From NCBI RefSeq assembly GCF_009604455.1, contig NZ_WEGL01000001.1:1426001-1490000 (forward strand): a stretch of DNA of 64,000 nt, written 5' to 3'. The notes under the pieces were generated by a model. The model saw only the letters and a list, made by a program, of their open reading frames with translations, did no database searches and was not told the origin of the DNA. Source of the DNA: Streptomyces sp. RB17 (GTDB lineage Bacteria > Actinomycetota > Actinomycetes > Streptomycetales > Streptomycetaceae). This document shows positions 17,669-30,770 of the stretch, in pieces (the stretch's first letter is position 1; the number at the start of each line of letters is the position of its first letter). A program made the translations under genes and the position numbers.

Positions 17669-19335
17669 CGGGCGCCCTCCTGCCAGCGGTAGCCGCGCGG
17701 TGTCACCATGCGTCCCGCGACCGTGCGGGTCGCGGTGTTGCCCACGGTGACGACCGTCATCATGTCGACCGTCGCCGGGTCGAGCTCGGCGAGCGTGGTC
17801 ACCCGGCTCGACTCGTCCGGCCGGGACGCGTTGCGCACGACACCCACCGGCGTCATCGGCTCCCGGTGCCCGGCCAGGATCGCCAGCGCCTTCGGCAGCT
17901 GCCAGTCGCGGCCCCGGGAGCGCGGGTTGTAGAAGGTGACGACGATGTCCGCCTCGGCCGCCGCCCGCACCCGCCGCTCGATGACCTCCCACGGCGTGTG
18001 CAGATCGGACAGGCTGATGGAGACGTGGTCGTGGCCCAGTGGCGCGCCCAGGACCGCCCCGGCGGCCAGCGCGGCCGTCACCCCGGGCACCCCGACCACG
18101 TCGATGTCGTCCGAGGCCTCGGCGAGCGCGGGGGAGGCCATGGCGTACACGCCCGCGTCCCCGCTGCCGATCAGCGCCACGGCATGCCCCTTGCGGGCCT
18201 CGGCGACCGCCGTGCGCGCCCGCTCCTCCTCGGCGCCGAGCCCCGACTCCAGCACCCGGGTGCCGGGCCGCAGCAGGTCGCGGATCTGGTCCACGTACTG
18301 GTCGAGCCCGACCAGCACCGAGGCCCGGCGCAGCTCGGCCGCCGCGCGCGGGGTCAGCAGGTCCCGGGCGCCGGGCCCCAGCCCGACCACCGCGAGCCGC
18401 CCGCGCCCCGCACGCCGTACGACGGCACAGGTCGCCATCGCCGACTTCCGCTTCGGGACGAGGAGTTCACCGCCCCGGAGCAGCGCCGCGGCCTCCGCGA
18501 CCGACGGCGTGCCGAGGGCGGCGAGGGGCGCCTGCGACGGGTTGGGCACCTCGACCCCCGCGAGCTCCTCGGCGGAGTACGTCACCAGCGGCACCCCCAG
18601 CCGCTCCGCGGCGGCCACGATGCCCGGCTCCTCCGCCTTGGCGTGCACGGTGGCGAGTTCGGCCACGGACTTCGGCGAGAGCCCCGCCTCCCGCAGCGCC
18701 CCCTCGACCAGCCCGAGGACCTCCTCCACCGGCGCCCCCTTGGACGCGCCGACGCCGACCACCAGGGACGGCGGCCGCAGCAGCACCTCGCGCTCGCCGG
18801 GTACGACGGCCCGGTCGGTGAGCCGGACGGTGTACGCGCCCTGTGGCGAGGTCGGCAGCGGCGGCAGCGGCCACGGCACCTCGGCCTCCAGCGCCACCGG
18901 CTCGCCGTCGAGCAGGGCGCGGGAGACCGTCGCCACCGACCCCTCGAAGGGCAGCCCGAGCGTGTCCAGACCCGGCAGGCCGACGGAGTCCGTCGCGGTC
19001 GTCACCACCGGCTCGGCACCCAGCGACTCGCCCACCGCGCGGGCGAGTTCGTTGGCGCCGCCGCCGTGCCCGCCGAGCAGCGCCACCGCGAACCGGCCGC
19101 CCTCGTCCACGCACACCACGCCGGGGTCGGCCGCCTTGTCGCCGAGCAGCGGCGCGAGCAGCCGCACCACCGCGCCCGTCGCCAGGAAGCACACCAGCTG
19201 CTCGCACTCGGCGAACGCGGCCCGTGCCGCCTCCCCGACGGGCCCCTCGTACACCCGCGTCCGGCCCGGCCAGGCCGCGGCCAGCCGGTCCCGTGCCGCC
19301 GCCCCCGCCGCGGTGGCGGAAATCAGGCCGATCAC
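17665..19335 (-). CDS. cobJ: CbiG-CobJ fusion: cobalt-precorrin-5A hydrolase / precorrin-3B C17-methyltransferase
   Basis: Bifunctional corrin enzyme of 556 aa. Residues about 1-290 are CbiG-like: GLISATAAGAAARDRLA, VCFLATGAVVRLLAPLL, GRFAVALLGGHGGGANELAR and LVVGVGASKGAPVEEV. Residues about 315-556 form the SAM-dependent CobJ/CbiH domain: LAVVGLGPGARDLLTPRA, ALIGSGDAGVYAMASP, VVGVPGVTAALAAGAVLGAP and VVTFYNPRSRGRDWQL. CbiG normally removes the C2 unit as acetaldehyde in the oxygen-independent route, whereas CobJ is named from the aerobic route. It lies between cobL and cobH with GTGA overlaps on both sides. Confidence 0.94.
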   Translation of the reverse strand: MIGLISATAAGAAARDRLAAAWPGRTRVYEGPVGEAARAAFAECEQLVCFLATGAVVRLLAPLLGDKAADPGVVCVDEGGRFAVALLGGHGGGANELARAVGESLGAEPVVTTATDSVGLPGLDTLGLPFEGSVATVSRALLDGEPVALEAEVPWPLPPLPTSPQGAYTVRLTDRAVVPGEREVLLRPPSLVVGVGASKGAPVEEVLGLVEGALREAGLSPKSVAELATVHAKAEEPGIVAAAERLGVPLVTYSAEELAGVEVPNPSQAPLAALGTPSVAEAAALLRGGELLVPKRKSAMATCAVVRRAGRGRLAVVGLGPGARDLLTPRAAAELRRASVLVGLDQYVDQIRDLLRPGTRVLESGLGAEEERARTAVAEARKGHAVALIGSGDAGVYAMASPALAEASDDIDVVGVPGVTAALAAGAVLGAPLGHDHVSISLSDLHTPWEVIERRVRAAAEADIVVTFYNPRSRGRDWQLPKALAILAGHREPMTPVGVVRNASRPDESSRVTTLAELDPATVDMMTVVTVGNTATRTVAGRMVTPRGYRWQEGAR

Positions 19336-20576
19336 TGGAGAACTCCTTCGCTAGGGACCGGGGTTCTGACGCCCCAGAGCAGAAACACAGGATTGGTCGC
19401 CGCGAGCCGGGTCACGTCCCCGGGCAGCGGCGCCAGGCGCGACGACTGCAGCAGCACCCCGTCGCAGGTGAACCCGGCGGCCGTGAGCGCCTCGCGGGCC
19501 GCCGGCACCCGGTCGAGGGCGGCCATGGCGACGACCACGGCCCGCCGGGCCCGCCGCGCGCACGCGCTCACGACGGCGGGCAGCTCGCGCCCGCCGCCCC
19601 CGACGAACACCGCGTCGGGATCGTCGAGCCCGTCCAGGACCCGCGGTGCCGCGCCGTGCACCACGTCCACGTCCACGCCGTGGGCATGCGCGTTGGCGCG
19701 GATCCGCTCCACCCCGTCCGCCGCCTTCTCCACGGCGACGACGGCCGCACCGAGCCGGGCGCACTCCACCGCCACCGAACCCGAGCCGGCGCCGACGTCC
19801 CACACCAGGTCGCCGAGGCTCGGCCCCAGCCGGGCCAGCGCCAGCGCCCGCACCTCGAACTTGGTGATCATCGAGTCGCGGTGGGCGAACTCGCCCTCGG
19901 CCAGCGCCCACCTGGACGGCCGCGCGGGAACCCCGGCCACCGTACGCACCGGCCCGAGCGCCCGCGCCTCGTCCAGACACAGCACCACGCTCACCGCCGT
20001 ACCCCAGTCCCGGGCGGCGGCCTCGGCGGGAGTGACCCGTTCGACGCGCTCGTCCGCGGAGCCGACGGCGGAGACGACGACGAGGACACGCCCCGGCTCG
20101 CGCGCGTGGTGCAGCAGCGCCGCCCCCAGTTCCGCCGGCCCCGCGCCCGGCCCCGTCAGCACCGCCACCTTCGGCCGCGCCCGGCACACGTTGACCGCCA
20201 TACGCAGCTCCCGGCCGTGCGCGCTGACGACCACGGCGTCGTCCCACGGCAGCCCCACCCGCGCGAACGCGGCGGCGACGGACGAGACCCCGGGCCGCAC
20301 ATCCAGCCGCCGCGGCCCGAACCGCTCGGCCAGCACCCGCACGATCCCGAAGAACCCCGGGTCACCGGAGGCCAGCACGACCACCGGAAGCTCTTTGTCG
20401 ACATACTCGGCGATCGTGTCCAGGGCGGGCGCCAGCGGTCCGAGTACGACCCGCTCGGCGCCGTCCGGCAGCCGTACCGTGTCCAGGTGCCGCCGCCCGC
20501 CGACCACCAGCGCGGCCCCCGCGAGGACGTCCGCGGCGACCGGCGCGCCCGTCCCCGCGCCGACGACCGTGATCAA
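19332..20576 (-). CDS. cobL: Precorrin-6Y C5,15-methyltransferase (decarboxylating) CobL
   Basis: Two-domain SAM enzyme of 414 aa. The N-terminal CbiE-like methyltransferase shows ITVVGAGTGAPVAADVL, VVVLASGDPGFFGI and VRPGVSSVAAAFARVGLPW. The C-terminal CbiT-like domain has DSMITKFEVRALALARLG, Rossmann motif VWDVGAGSGSVAVE and AVFVGGGGRELP. It methylates C-5 and C-15 and decarboxylates ring C's acetate chain. The proposed start is TTG 20576, forming a TTGA overlap with the cobM stop; no ATG/GTG fits better at the domain edge. Confidence 0.93.
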   Translation of the reverse strand: MITVVGAGTGAPVAADVLAGAALVVGGRRHLDTVRLPDGAERVVLGPLAPALDTIAEYVDKELPVVVLASGDPGFFGIVRVLAERFGPRRLDVRPGVSSVAAAFARVGLPWDDAVVVSAHGRELRMAVNVCRARPKVAVLTGPGAGPAELGAALLHHAREPGRVLVVVSAVGSADERVERVTPAEAAARDWGTAVSVVLCLDEARALGPVRTVAGVPARPSRWALAEGEFAHRDSMITKFEVRALALARLGPSLGDLVWDVGAGSGSVAVECARLGAAVVAVEKAADGVERIRANAHAHGVDVDVVHGAAPRVLDGLDDPDAVFVGGGGRELPAVVSACARRARRAVVVAMAALDRVPAAREALTAAGFTCDGVLLQSSRLAPLPGDVTRLAATNPVFLLWGVRTPVPSEGVLQ

Positions 20577-21391
20577 CTCTTCGCCCGCTGCTCGCGCAGG
20601 GCCCGCCGGGCCTCCGGGTCGGCCTTGCGGTAGCCGTGGAAGTGTCCCGGGTGGTACAGGTGCGAACGCGTCCCGTGCGCGTCCAGCGCCGGGCCGACCA
20701 GGAAGAGCGTGTGCTTCCAGAGCTTGTGCTCCTTGACCGTCTCCTCCAGCGTGCCGACCGTGCACCGCACGACCAGCTCCTCCGGCCAGGTCGCCTGGTA
20801 GGCGACGACCACCGGGGTGTCCGTCGGGTAGCCGCCCTCCAGCAGCTCGCGCACCAGCTGCCCGCTGCGTGCGGCGGAGAGGAAGATCGCCATCGTCGTA
20901 CCGTGCCGGGCGAACTCCCGTACCTCCTCCCCGGGCGGCATCGGCGTCTTGCCGCCGCCCAGCCGGGTGAGGACGACGGACTGCGCGACCTCGGGAATGG
21001 TCAGCTCCCGCCGTGCCAGAGCGGCGACGGCGGAGAAGGCCGAAACCCCGGGTACGACCTCGGTCTCGATCCCGATCTCCGCGCACCGGTCCAGCTGCTC
21101 CTGCGTGCCGCCCCACAGCGCCGGGTCGCCGGAGTGGATCCGGGCCACCCGCAGACCCTCGGCGCGGGCACGCCGGTAGACGGCGACGACGTCCTCCAGC
21201 GGCATGGCCGCCGAGTCCAGGATCTCCGCGTCCTCGCGCGCGTGGTCGAGGACCTCCGCCTGGACCAGGCTCGCCGCCCAGATCACCACGTCCGCCTCCG
21301 CGATGGCGCGCGCGGCGCGGAACGTCAGCAGATCGGCGGCGCCGGGGCCGGCACCGACGAACGTCACCTTGCCGGTGGGGGCATCGGCCAT
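20573..21391 (-). CDS. cobM: Precorrin-4 C11-methyltransferase CobM
   Basis: SAM-dependent corrin methyltransferase of 272 aa. Family motifs are VTFVGAGPGAADLLTFRA, VIWAASLVQAEVLDHA, VARIHSGDPALWGGTQEQL (SAM-binding GDP loop), EVVPGVSAFSAVAALARREL and IFLSAARSGQLVRELL. It adds the methyl group at C-11 of precorrin-4. It is the first gene of the downstream cob block. The 153-bp region to the divergent ZIP gene must contain its promoter if it is not co-transcribed with the upstream block, from which the plus-strand ZIP gene separates it. Confidence 0.95.
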   Translation of the reverse strand: MADAPTGKVTFVGAGPGAADLLTFRAARAIAEADVVIWAASLVQAEVLDHAREDAEILDSAAMPLEDVVAVYRRARAEGLRVARIHSGDPALWGGTQEQLDRCAEIGIETEVVPGVSAFSAVAALARRELTIPEVAQSVVLTRLGGGKTPMPPGEEVREFARHGTTMAIFLSAARSGQLVRELLEGGYPTDTPVVVAYQATWPEELVVRCTVGTLEETVKEHKLWKHTLFLVGPALDAHGTRSHLYHPGHFHGYRKADPEARRALREQRAKS

Positions 21392-21544
21392 GGGGAGGGT
21401 CCTCTCGTACGGAAACTGCGGAGACTGCGGAAGCGGTGGGAGACCGCGGAATCAGAAGTCGGAATCGGTGAAATGTCAGGGTCTGGTGAGGTGTGAGCGG
21501 CGCCGGATGTGCGCGAAGGCGCCCTCATCGGATAGCAAGGGCCT
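21392..21544. promoter_or_regulatory. Divergent promoter region, cobM / ZIP transporter
   Basis: 153 bp containing a short tandem motif (AACTGCGGAGACTGCGGAA, about 21414-21432) and an inverted repeat GGCGCC...GGCGCC near 21490-21511. I see no B12-box (GCCACTG) on either strand, so the downstream cob block apparently lacks its own cobalamin riboswitch. No Zur-like AT palindrome was seen. Confidence 0.45.
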
Positions 21545-22279
21545 ATGGCGGTCTTCGTCGCGCTCGGCGCGTTCCTGATGACGCTGGCCGGCGGCTGGAC
21601 GGCACAGCGCGTGACCGACCGTCGCCATCTCGTCCTGGGACTGGCCGGCGGACTGATGCTGGGCGTGGTCGGCCTGGACCTGCTGCCGGAGGCGCTGCAC
21701 GCGGCCGGCCGCGAGATCTTCGGCGTACCCGCCGCCCTGCTGCTGTTCGTGGCCGGCTTTCTCCTGGCCCACCTGGTGGAGCGCACCCTGGCCGCCCGCC
21801 AGGCCGCGCACGGCGGCGCCGAGGGACACAACCACCGGGCGCCCGAGGTGGGCCTCACGGCCGCCGCCGCGATGGTCGGCCACAGCGCGATGGACGGCGT
21901 GGCGATCGGCGCGGCCTTCCAGGTGGGCAGTGGCATGGGCGCGGCCGTGGCGCTCGCCGTGATCGCGCACGACTTCGCCGACGGCTTCAACACCTTCACC
22001 ATCACGAGCCTGTACGGCAACGCCCGCCGCCGGGCGATCGCGATGCTGGTGGCCGACGCCTGCGCACCCCTGGTGGGCGCGGTGTCCACCGTCTTCGTCC
22101 ACATCCCGGAAGCGGTCCTCGGCGGCTATCTGGGCCTGTTCGGCGGCGTCCTGCTCTACCTCGCCGCCGCCGAGATCCTGCCCGAGGCCCACCACGAGCA
22201 CCCCGCACGCTCCACCCTGCTGTGCACGGTGGCGGGCGCGGCGTTCATCTGGCTGGTGGTGGGTCTTTCCGGCGGCTGA
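21545..22279 (+). CDS. ZIP family divalent-metal transporter
   Basis: Membrane transporter of 244 aa with about eight TM segments. The ZIP signature helices are present: MVGHSAMDGVAIGAAFQVG (TM4 metal site with His-Ser) and VIAHDFADGFNTFTIT (TM5). A His-rich loop follows TM3 (HGGAEGHNHRAPE), and the C-terminus has ILPEAHHEHPARS. It is the only plus-strand gene in the cobalamin region, ending 23 bp from the convergent cobI stop. Zn2+ is the commonest ZIP substrate. Its location suggests supply or balance of metals for B12 synthesis (inference). Confidence 0.88.
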   Translation: MAVFVALGAFLMTLAGGWTAQRVTDRRHLVLGLAGGLMLGVVGLDLLPEALHAAGREIFGVPAALLLFVAGFLLAHLVERTLAARQAAHGGAEGHNHRAPEVGLTAAAAMVGHSAMDGVAIGAAFQVGSGMGAAVALAVIAHDFADGFNTFTITSLYGNARRRAIAMLVADACAPLVGAVSTVFVHIPEAVLGGYLGLFGGVLLYLAAAEILPEAHHEHPARSTLLCTVAGAAFIWLVVGLSGG

Positions 22280-22302
22280 CCGCGCGGCGGCACAGCGGGT
22301 GC

Positions 22303-23034
22303 TCACAGCTTCCCGCCCCGTCCGCCGTCCCGCCGCGGCGGTGCGATCAGCGTCGACAGATACGGCAGCGGCGTCCCGTCCAGCTCGGCGGCCGGCCGCA
22401 CCGACTCCTCCGGCAGCCCCAGCGCCGACCCCCACACCGCGTCCGCCAGCCGTCCGTTCTCCTTCAGCGCCTCGGCGACCTCGGCGGCCTGCCGCCCGAA
22501 CTTGTACGCGACGACGGTCCCCGGCCCGGCCAGCGCCTCCTTGAGCACCGCGGACCCGGCGGTCACCGGCACCAGGGTCAGCGGCTCGGTGCCCTCGGTC
22601 AGCACGGCACCGGACCGGGCCGCCAGCTCCTGCATGGCGGTGATCCCGGGCACGGTCTCCACGACGATACCCGGCACCAGCCCGGCGATCGTCTGCGCGA
22701 GATAGGTGAACGTCGAGTACACGTTGGGATCGCCGATGGTGGCGAAGGCGACGGACGCGTGCCGCTCCAGCAGCCCGGCGACCCGCCCGCCCGCCGCATC
22801 CCAGGCGGCCTCCCGGCGCGCCCGGTCGCTCCGCTCGTTCAGCGCGAACACCACCCGGACGACCTTGTCCTCGGGCACGTAGTGCAACACGGTCGCCTCG
22901 GCCCGCCCGCGCTCCCCGCTGTCCATGACGGGTACGACGACCACCTCTGCGGCCCGCAGCGCGTTGACCCCCTTGACGGTCACCAGCTCCGGATCACCGG
23001 GACCGACCCCGACTCCGACCAGCCTGCTGCTCAT
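22303..23034 (-). CDS. cobI: Precorrin-2 C20-methyltransferase CobI
   Basis: SAM-dependent methyltransferase of 243 aa that converts precorrin-2 to precorrin-3A. Motifs are LVGVGVGPGDPELVTVKGV, VVVVPVMDSGERGRAE (family-typical VxVP-x-x-x-S), VAFATIGDPNVYSTFTYL and VETVPGITAMQELAARSG. The start is ATG 23034, overlapping the cobB stop by ATGA. It is the last gene of the upstream cob block and runs convergent to the ZIP gene. Confidence 0.95.
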   Translation of the reverse strand: MSSRLVGVGVGPGDPELVTVKGVNALRAAEVVVVPVMDSGERGRAEATVLHYVPEDKVVRVVFALNERSDRARREAAWDAAGGRVAGLLERHASVAFATIGDPNVYSTFTYLAQTIAGLVPGIVVETVPGITAMQELAARSGAVLTEGTEPLTLVPVTAGSAVLKEALAGPGTVVAYKFGRQAAEVAEALKENGRLADAVWGSALGLPEESVRPAAELDGTPLPYLSTLIAPPRRDGGRGGKL

Positions 23035-24443
23035 GACGTCCGGCACCTCTCCACGAACCGACGGGCGACACCGGGCTCGGACGCCCAGTGCGTGTGCAGA
23101 TAACTCGCGTGCACGCCCTGCTGTACGAAACCTTCGAGCCGCCGCACGGGCGCCCGCACGCCCCACGCCGGAGCGGCCCCGGCGCCGGGCTCGACGACGG
23201 TCCGATGGAACTCGTGCCCCCGCATCCGCGTCCCCGCGACGGCCAGCACGCTGTCCCCGACGGCGACGGCGTCCCGGTAGCCGAGCGTCAGCCGGTCCGT
23301 CATCCGCGCGGGGGCGTCCAGCACCCCGCACATGGGCCGCCCGTCCAGTTCCCGGCACAGATAGAGCAGCCCGGCGCACTCGGCGGCCACGGGAGCACCG
23401 TTCAGCGCCAGCTCGGCGATCGCCTTCCGCAGCGGCTCGTTGGCGGACAGTTCGGCCGCGTAGACCTCGGGGAAGCCGCCGCCGATGACCAACCCGGCGG
23501 TGCCCGGGGGCAGTTGCTCATCCCTCAAGGGGTCGAAGGTGACGACCTCGGCTCCGGCGGCGGTGAGCAGCTCGGTGTGCTCGGCATAGGAGAAGGTGAA
23601 GGCGGATCCACCGGCTACGGCGACGACGGGCGCCGGCCTTTCAGCCGACGGTTTCGGAACGGGGGTCCCCCCGCGCGAGCGAAGCCGAGCGTGGGGGAGG
23701 GTGGGCGAGGCGGGGGTCCAGAGCGCGGAGCCCCCTGGTACGGGACCCGCGGTACGGGCAAGTGCTTCCAGCGCCGCCAGGTCGCAGCCACGGGACACCT
23801 GCGCAGCCATCGCCGCCACAGCCTCCACCGCCGCGGCGCCCCGTTCCGCAACCGGCACCAACCCCAGATGCCGAGAAGGCGTCGACACCTGCTCAGCCCG
23901 CCGCAAGGCACCCAACACCGGCACCCCCGCCGAGTCCAACGCCTCCCGCAGCAGCTCCTCATGCCGGTCGGACGCGACCTTGTTCAGGATCACGCCCCCG
24001 ACCCGCACCTCCGGATCCCAGGAGGCGAACCCGTGCACCAGCGCGGCGACGGACCGGGACTGCGACGACGCGTCGACCACCAGCACCACCGGAGCGCCCA
24101 GCAGCTTGGCGACATGCGCGGTGGACGCGAGTTCACCCTCCCCCGCCGCCCCGTCGTACAGTCCCATCACGCCCTCGACGACCGCGATGTCACACCCCCG
24201 CGCCCCGTGCAGGAACAGCGGAGCGACCAGCTCCGGCCCGCACAGGTACGCGTCCAGGTTGCGCCCCACCCGCCCGGTCGCGAGCGCGTGGTACCCGGGG
24301 TCGATGTAGTCCGGCCCGACCTTGTGCGGCGACACGGCGAGCCCCCGCGCGGCGAACGCGGCCATCAGCCCCGTGGCGACGGTGGTCTTGCCGCTGCCCG
24401 AGGAGGGCGCGGCGACGACCAGCCGGGGCACCGACGACGTCAC
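23031..24443 (-). CDS. cobB: Cobyrinate / hydrogenobyrinate a,c-diamide synthase CobB
   Basis: ATP- and glutamine-dependent amidase of 470 aa that amidates the a and c side chains. The N-domain is dethiobiotin-synthetase-like: AAPSSGSGKTTVATGLM (P-loop), SPHKVGPDYIDPGYH and VVEGVMGLYDGAAGEGE. The C-terminal triad-type glutaminase has PVAAECAGLLYLCREL with the nucleophile Cys and an HASYLHTHW motif with the catalytic His. The start is GTG 24443, forming a GTGA overlap with cobO (GTG 24446 is adjacent). Between the domains lies an unusual stretch (ALWTPASPTLPHARLRSRGG...) encoded by palindromic repeat DNA; see the repeat entry. Confidence 0.95.
   Translation of the reverse strand: MTSSVPRLVVAAPSSGSGKTTVATGLMAAFAARGLAVSPHKVGPDYIDPGYHALATGRVGRNLDAYLCGPELVAPLFLHGARGCDIAVVEGVMGLYDGAAGEGELASTAHVAKLLGAPVVLVVDASSQSRSVAALVHGFASWDPEVRVGGVILNKVASDRHEELLREALDSAGVPVLGALRRAEQVSTPSRHLGLVPVAERGAAAVEAVAAMAAQVSRGCDLAALEALARTAGPVPGGSALWTPASPTLPHARLRSRGGTPVPKPSAERPAPVVAVAGGSAFTFSYAEHTELLTAAGAEVVTFDPLRDEQLPPGTAGLVIGGGFPEVYAAELSANEPLRKAIAELALNGAPVAAECAGLLYLCRELDGRPMCGVLDAPARMTDRLTLGYRDAVAVGDSVLAVAGTRMRGHEFHRTVVEPGAGAAPAWGVRAPVRRLEGFVQQGVHASYLHTHWASEPGVARRFVERCRTS
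23661..23746. repeat. Intergenic-type palindromic repeats inside cobB
   Basis: 23661-23697 reads GGGGGTCCCCCCGCGCGAGC then GAAGCCGAGCGTGGGGG. This is a close match, as I recall it, to the palindrome 'CCCCCACnCTCGGCTTCGCT' family found many times between Streptomyces genes. Directly beside it, GGGGGTCCAGAGCGCGGAGC then CCCCTGG (23712-23738) resembles a second such family, like the copy at 9091-9111. Together they encode about 28 residues in frame at the CobB interdomain linker. Confidence 0.7.
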
Positions 24444-25048
24444 CACTCGATGCCCTTCTGACCCTTCTGCCCCACGTCCATGGGGTGCTTGACCTTGGAC
24501 ATGTCGGTGACGAGGTCGGCGAAGTCCACCAGCTTCTCCGGCGCGTTGCGGCCGGTGATCACCACGTGCTGGGTACCGGTCCGGTTCCGCAGCACGTCAA
24601 CGACCTCGTCGGTGTCCACCCACCCCCAGTGCATCGGGTAGGCGAACTCGTCCAGCACGTACAGCCGGTACGTCTCGGCGGCCAGGTCCCGCTTGACCTG
24701 CTCCCAGCCCTCCCGGGCCTTCTCCTCGTTGGTCGCGTTGTCCCCCTGGATGTCCCGCTGCACCCACGACCAGCCCTCGCCCATCTTGTGCCAGGCGACC
24801 GAACCGCCCTCACCGCTGTCGCCGAGCACCCGCAGCGCGCGTTCCTCGCCGACCTTCCACTTCGCGGACTTGACGAACTGGAACACCCCGATCGGCCACC
24901 CCTGGTTCCAGGCGCGCAGCGCGAGCCCGAACGCGGCGGTGGACTTGCCCTTGCCGACACCGGTGTGCACGACGACGAGCGGACGGTTCCGCCGCTGACG
25001 CGTGGTCAATCCGTCGTCCGGTACGACACTCGGCTGTCCCTGCGGCAT
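24440..25048 (-). CDS. cobO: Cob(I)yrinic acid a,c-diamide adenosyltransferase CobO
   Basis: Corrinoid adenosyltransferase of 202 aa that puts the 5'-deoxyadenosyl group on cobalt. The P-loop is unusual for its position: VVHTGVGKGKSTAAFGLALR (GxGKGKS), typical of CobA/CobO enzymes. RLYVLDEFAYPMHWGWVD and VVITGRNAPEKLVDFADLVT are also diagnostic. Start ATG 25048 overlaps the chelatase stop by one base (TAATG), and the end overlaps the cobB GTG. Acts in the cytoplasm after cobalt insertion. Confidence 0.96.
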   Translation of the reverse strand: MPQGQPSVVPDDGLTTRQRRNRPLVVVHTGVGKGKSTAAFGLALRAWNQGWPIGVFQFVKSAKWKVGEERALRVLGDSGEGGSVAWHKMGEGWSWVQRDIQGDNATNEEKAREGWEQVKRDLAAETYRLYVLDEFAYPMHWGWVDTDEVVDVLRNRTGTQHVVITGRNAPEKLVDFADLVTDMSKVKHPMDVGQKGQKGIEW

Positions 25049-27050
25049 TACGCGGCCCTCCTCGACGTCCCGTGCGTCCCCTGCACATCCCTGACCAGCC
25101 CGGCGATCGAGTCGGCCCGCAGCTCGTCCAGCGTGACCGCCGTACCGCCCAGCTCACCCGCGAGCTGCCCGGCGAGCCCGAGCCGCACCGGCCCCGACTC
25201 GCAGTCCACGACCACGGAGGCGACCCCTTCGGCCGCGAACAGCCGAGCCGCACGCCCCGCCAGCGCGACCGGCTCGGGGCCACCGGTGGCCCGCCCGTCG
25301 GTCACCACGACCATCAGCGCCCGCCGCGCCGGATCCCGCAGCCGCTCCACGCGCAGCACCTCGTGCGCCTTGAGCAGCCCGGCCGCGAGCGGCGTACGGC
25401 CACCGGTCGGCAGCGACTCCAGCCGGGCCGCCGCCGCATCCACGGACGAGGTCGGCGGCAGCGCGAGCTGCGCGGCAGACGCTCGGAAGGTCACCAGACC
25501 GACCTTGTCCCGCCGCTGATAGGCGTCCAGCAGCAGCGACAGCACGGCACCCTTCACGGCGCCCATCCGCTGCCGCGCCGCCATCGACCCCGAGGCGTCC
25601 ACGACGAACAGCACGAGGTTGCCCTCGCGGCCCTCCCGGGTCGCCTGGCGCAGATCGTCCCGGCGGACCACCAGCCCCGGCCCGGACCGGCCGCGCGCCC
25701 GCTGGTGCGGGGCCGCCGCCTGCACGGTGGCGGCCAGGTGCAGCTTGGTCAGCGCGCCCCGGGGCCGCCGGGCCCCGGTCGTCCGCCCGTGCTCGGTCCG
25801 CGCCCGCGACCGGCGGCCCGCGGCACCCTCGCCGATACCGGGCACGCTCAGCACCTTGGTCCTGAACGGCTCGGCGGCCCGTACGGCCGATTGCTCCCGC
25901 GCCCCGGACGCCTGCGGTTCCCCGCCCTCACCGGCCTCGGGCCGCGCGGCGGTGTCCCCGCCGCCCTGGGGGCCGCTGTCGGGTGCCGGCTGACCGCCAC
26001 CGCCGCCGGGACCGTCGGGGCCGGGATCGTCGTCGGGGGACTCGCCGGAGAACTCCTCCAGCGTCTCGTCCAGCTTGTCCTCGTCCAGACCGGGCGCGTC
26101 GAAGGGGTTGCGCCGCCTGCGGTGCGGCAGCGCGAGCAGCGCCGCCTGCCGTACGTCCTCGGCGAGCACATCGGCACGCCCGGCCCACGCGGCCAGCGCC
26201 GTCGCCGTACGCGCCATGACGATGTCGGCGCGCATGCCGTCCACCTCGAAGGCCGCGCAGGTGGCCGCGATCTGCCGCAGCGCCCCGTCGCCGAGGTGCA
26301 CCTGCGGCAGCAACTCCCGTGCCGCGACGATCCGGTGCCGTACGGCGGTCTCCTCCTGCGCCCAGCGCGCGGCGAAGCCGGCCGGATCGTCGTCGTACGC
26401 CAGCCGGCGCCGCACCACCTCGACCCGCTGGTCCGGCTCCCGCGAGGCCGCGACCTCCACGGTCAGCCCGAACCGGTCCAGCAACTGCGGGCGCAGCTCG
26501 CCCTCTTCGGGGTTCATCGTGCCGACGAGCAGGAAACGGGCCGCGTGCCGCACGGAGACGCCCTCGCGCTCCACGTACGAGGCACCCATCGCCGCCGCGT
26601 CCAGCAGCAGGTCGACCAGGTGGTCGTGGAGCAGGTTGACCTCGTCGACGTACAGGATCCCGCGGTGCGCGTCGGCCAGCAGGCCCGGCTCGAAGGCCTT
26701 CACGCCCTCGGCGAGCGCCCGCTCGATGTCCAGGGCACCGACCAGCCGGTCCTCGGAGGCGCCGACCGGCAGCTCGACCATCCGCGCGGGCCGGGCCGTA
26801 CCCGGCCCGAGCTCGTGCGGACCGTCGGGGCAGGACGGGTCCGGTGCCGCCGGGTCGCACGAGAAGCGGCAGCCCGCGACGACGGCCACCTCGGGCAGCA
26901 GCGCCGACAGGGCGCGTACGGCCGTCGACTTGGCCGTGCCCTTCTCGCCGCGCACCAGCACACCGCCGACGGCAGGACTGACCGCGTTCAGCAGCAGCGC
27001 GAGCCGCAGATCGTCCTGGCCGACAACGGCCGTGAAAGGGAAGGGAGTTG

Positions 27051-27054
<4 letters not shown>
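25048..27054 (-). CDS. Cobalt/magnesium chelatase ATPase, ChlI-ChlD fusion
   Basis: AAA+ chelatase motor of 668 aa that should energise CobN for cobalt insertion, standing in for CobS and CobT. The N-half is ChlI/BchI-like, with Walker [10 protein letters not shown] at residues 36-44 and Walker B-type [21 protein letters not shown] Pro/Gly/Asp-rich linker lies near residues 340-400 ([13 protein letters not shown]). The C-half is a von Willebrand A domain with MIDAS motif FVVDASGSM near residue 485 and [11 protein letters not shown]. The start is GTG 27054, GTGA-overlapping the cobN stop. Family members also serve Mg-chelatase, but here the cob context decides. Confidence 0.92.

Positions 27055-30766
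<3,712 letters not shown>

Positions 30767-30770
<4 letters not shown>

Noticed and set aside
21392..21544. Second cobalamin riboswitch before cobM
   Set aside because: Searched both strands for GCCACTG and the AGCCAGGA-type partner; neither is present.
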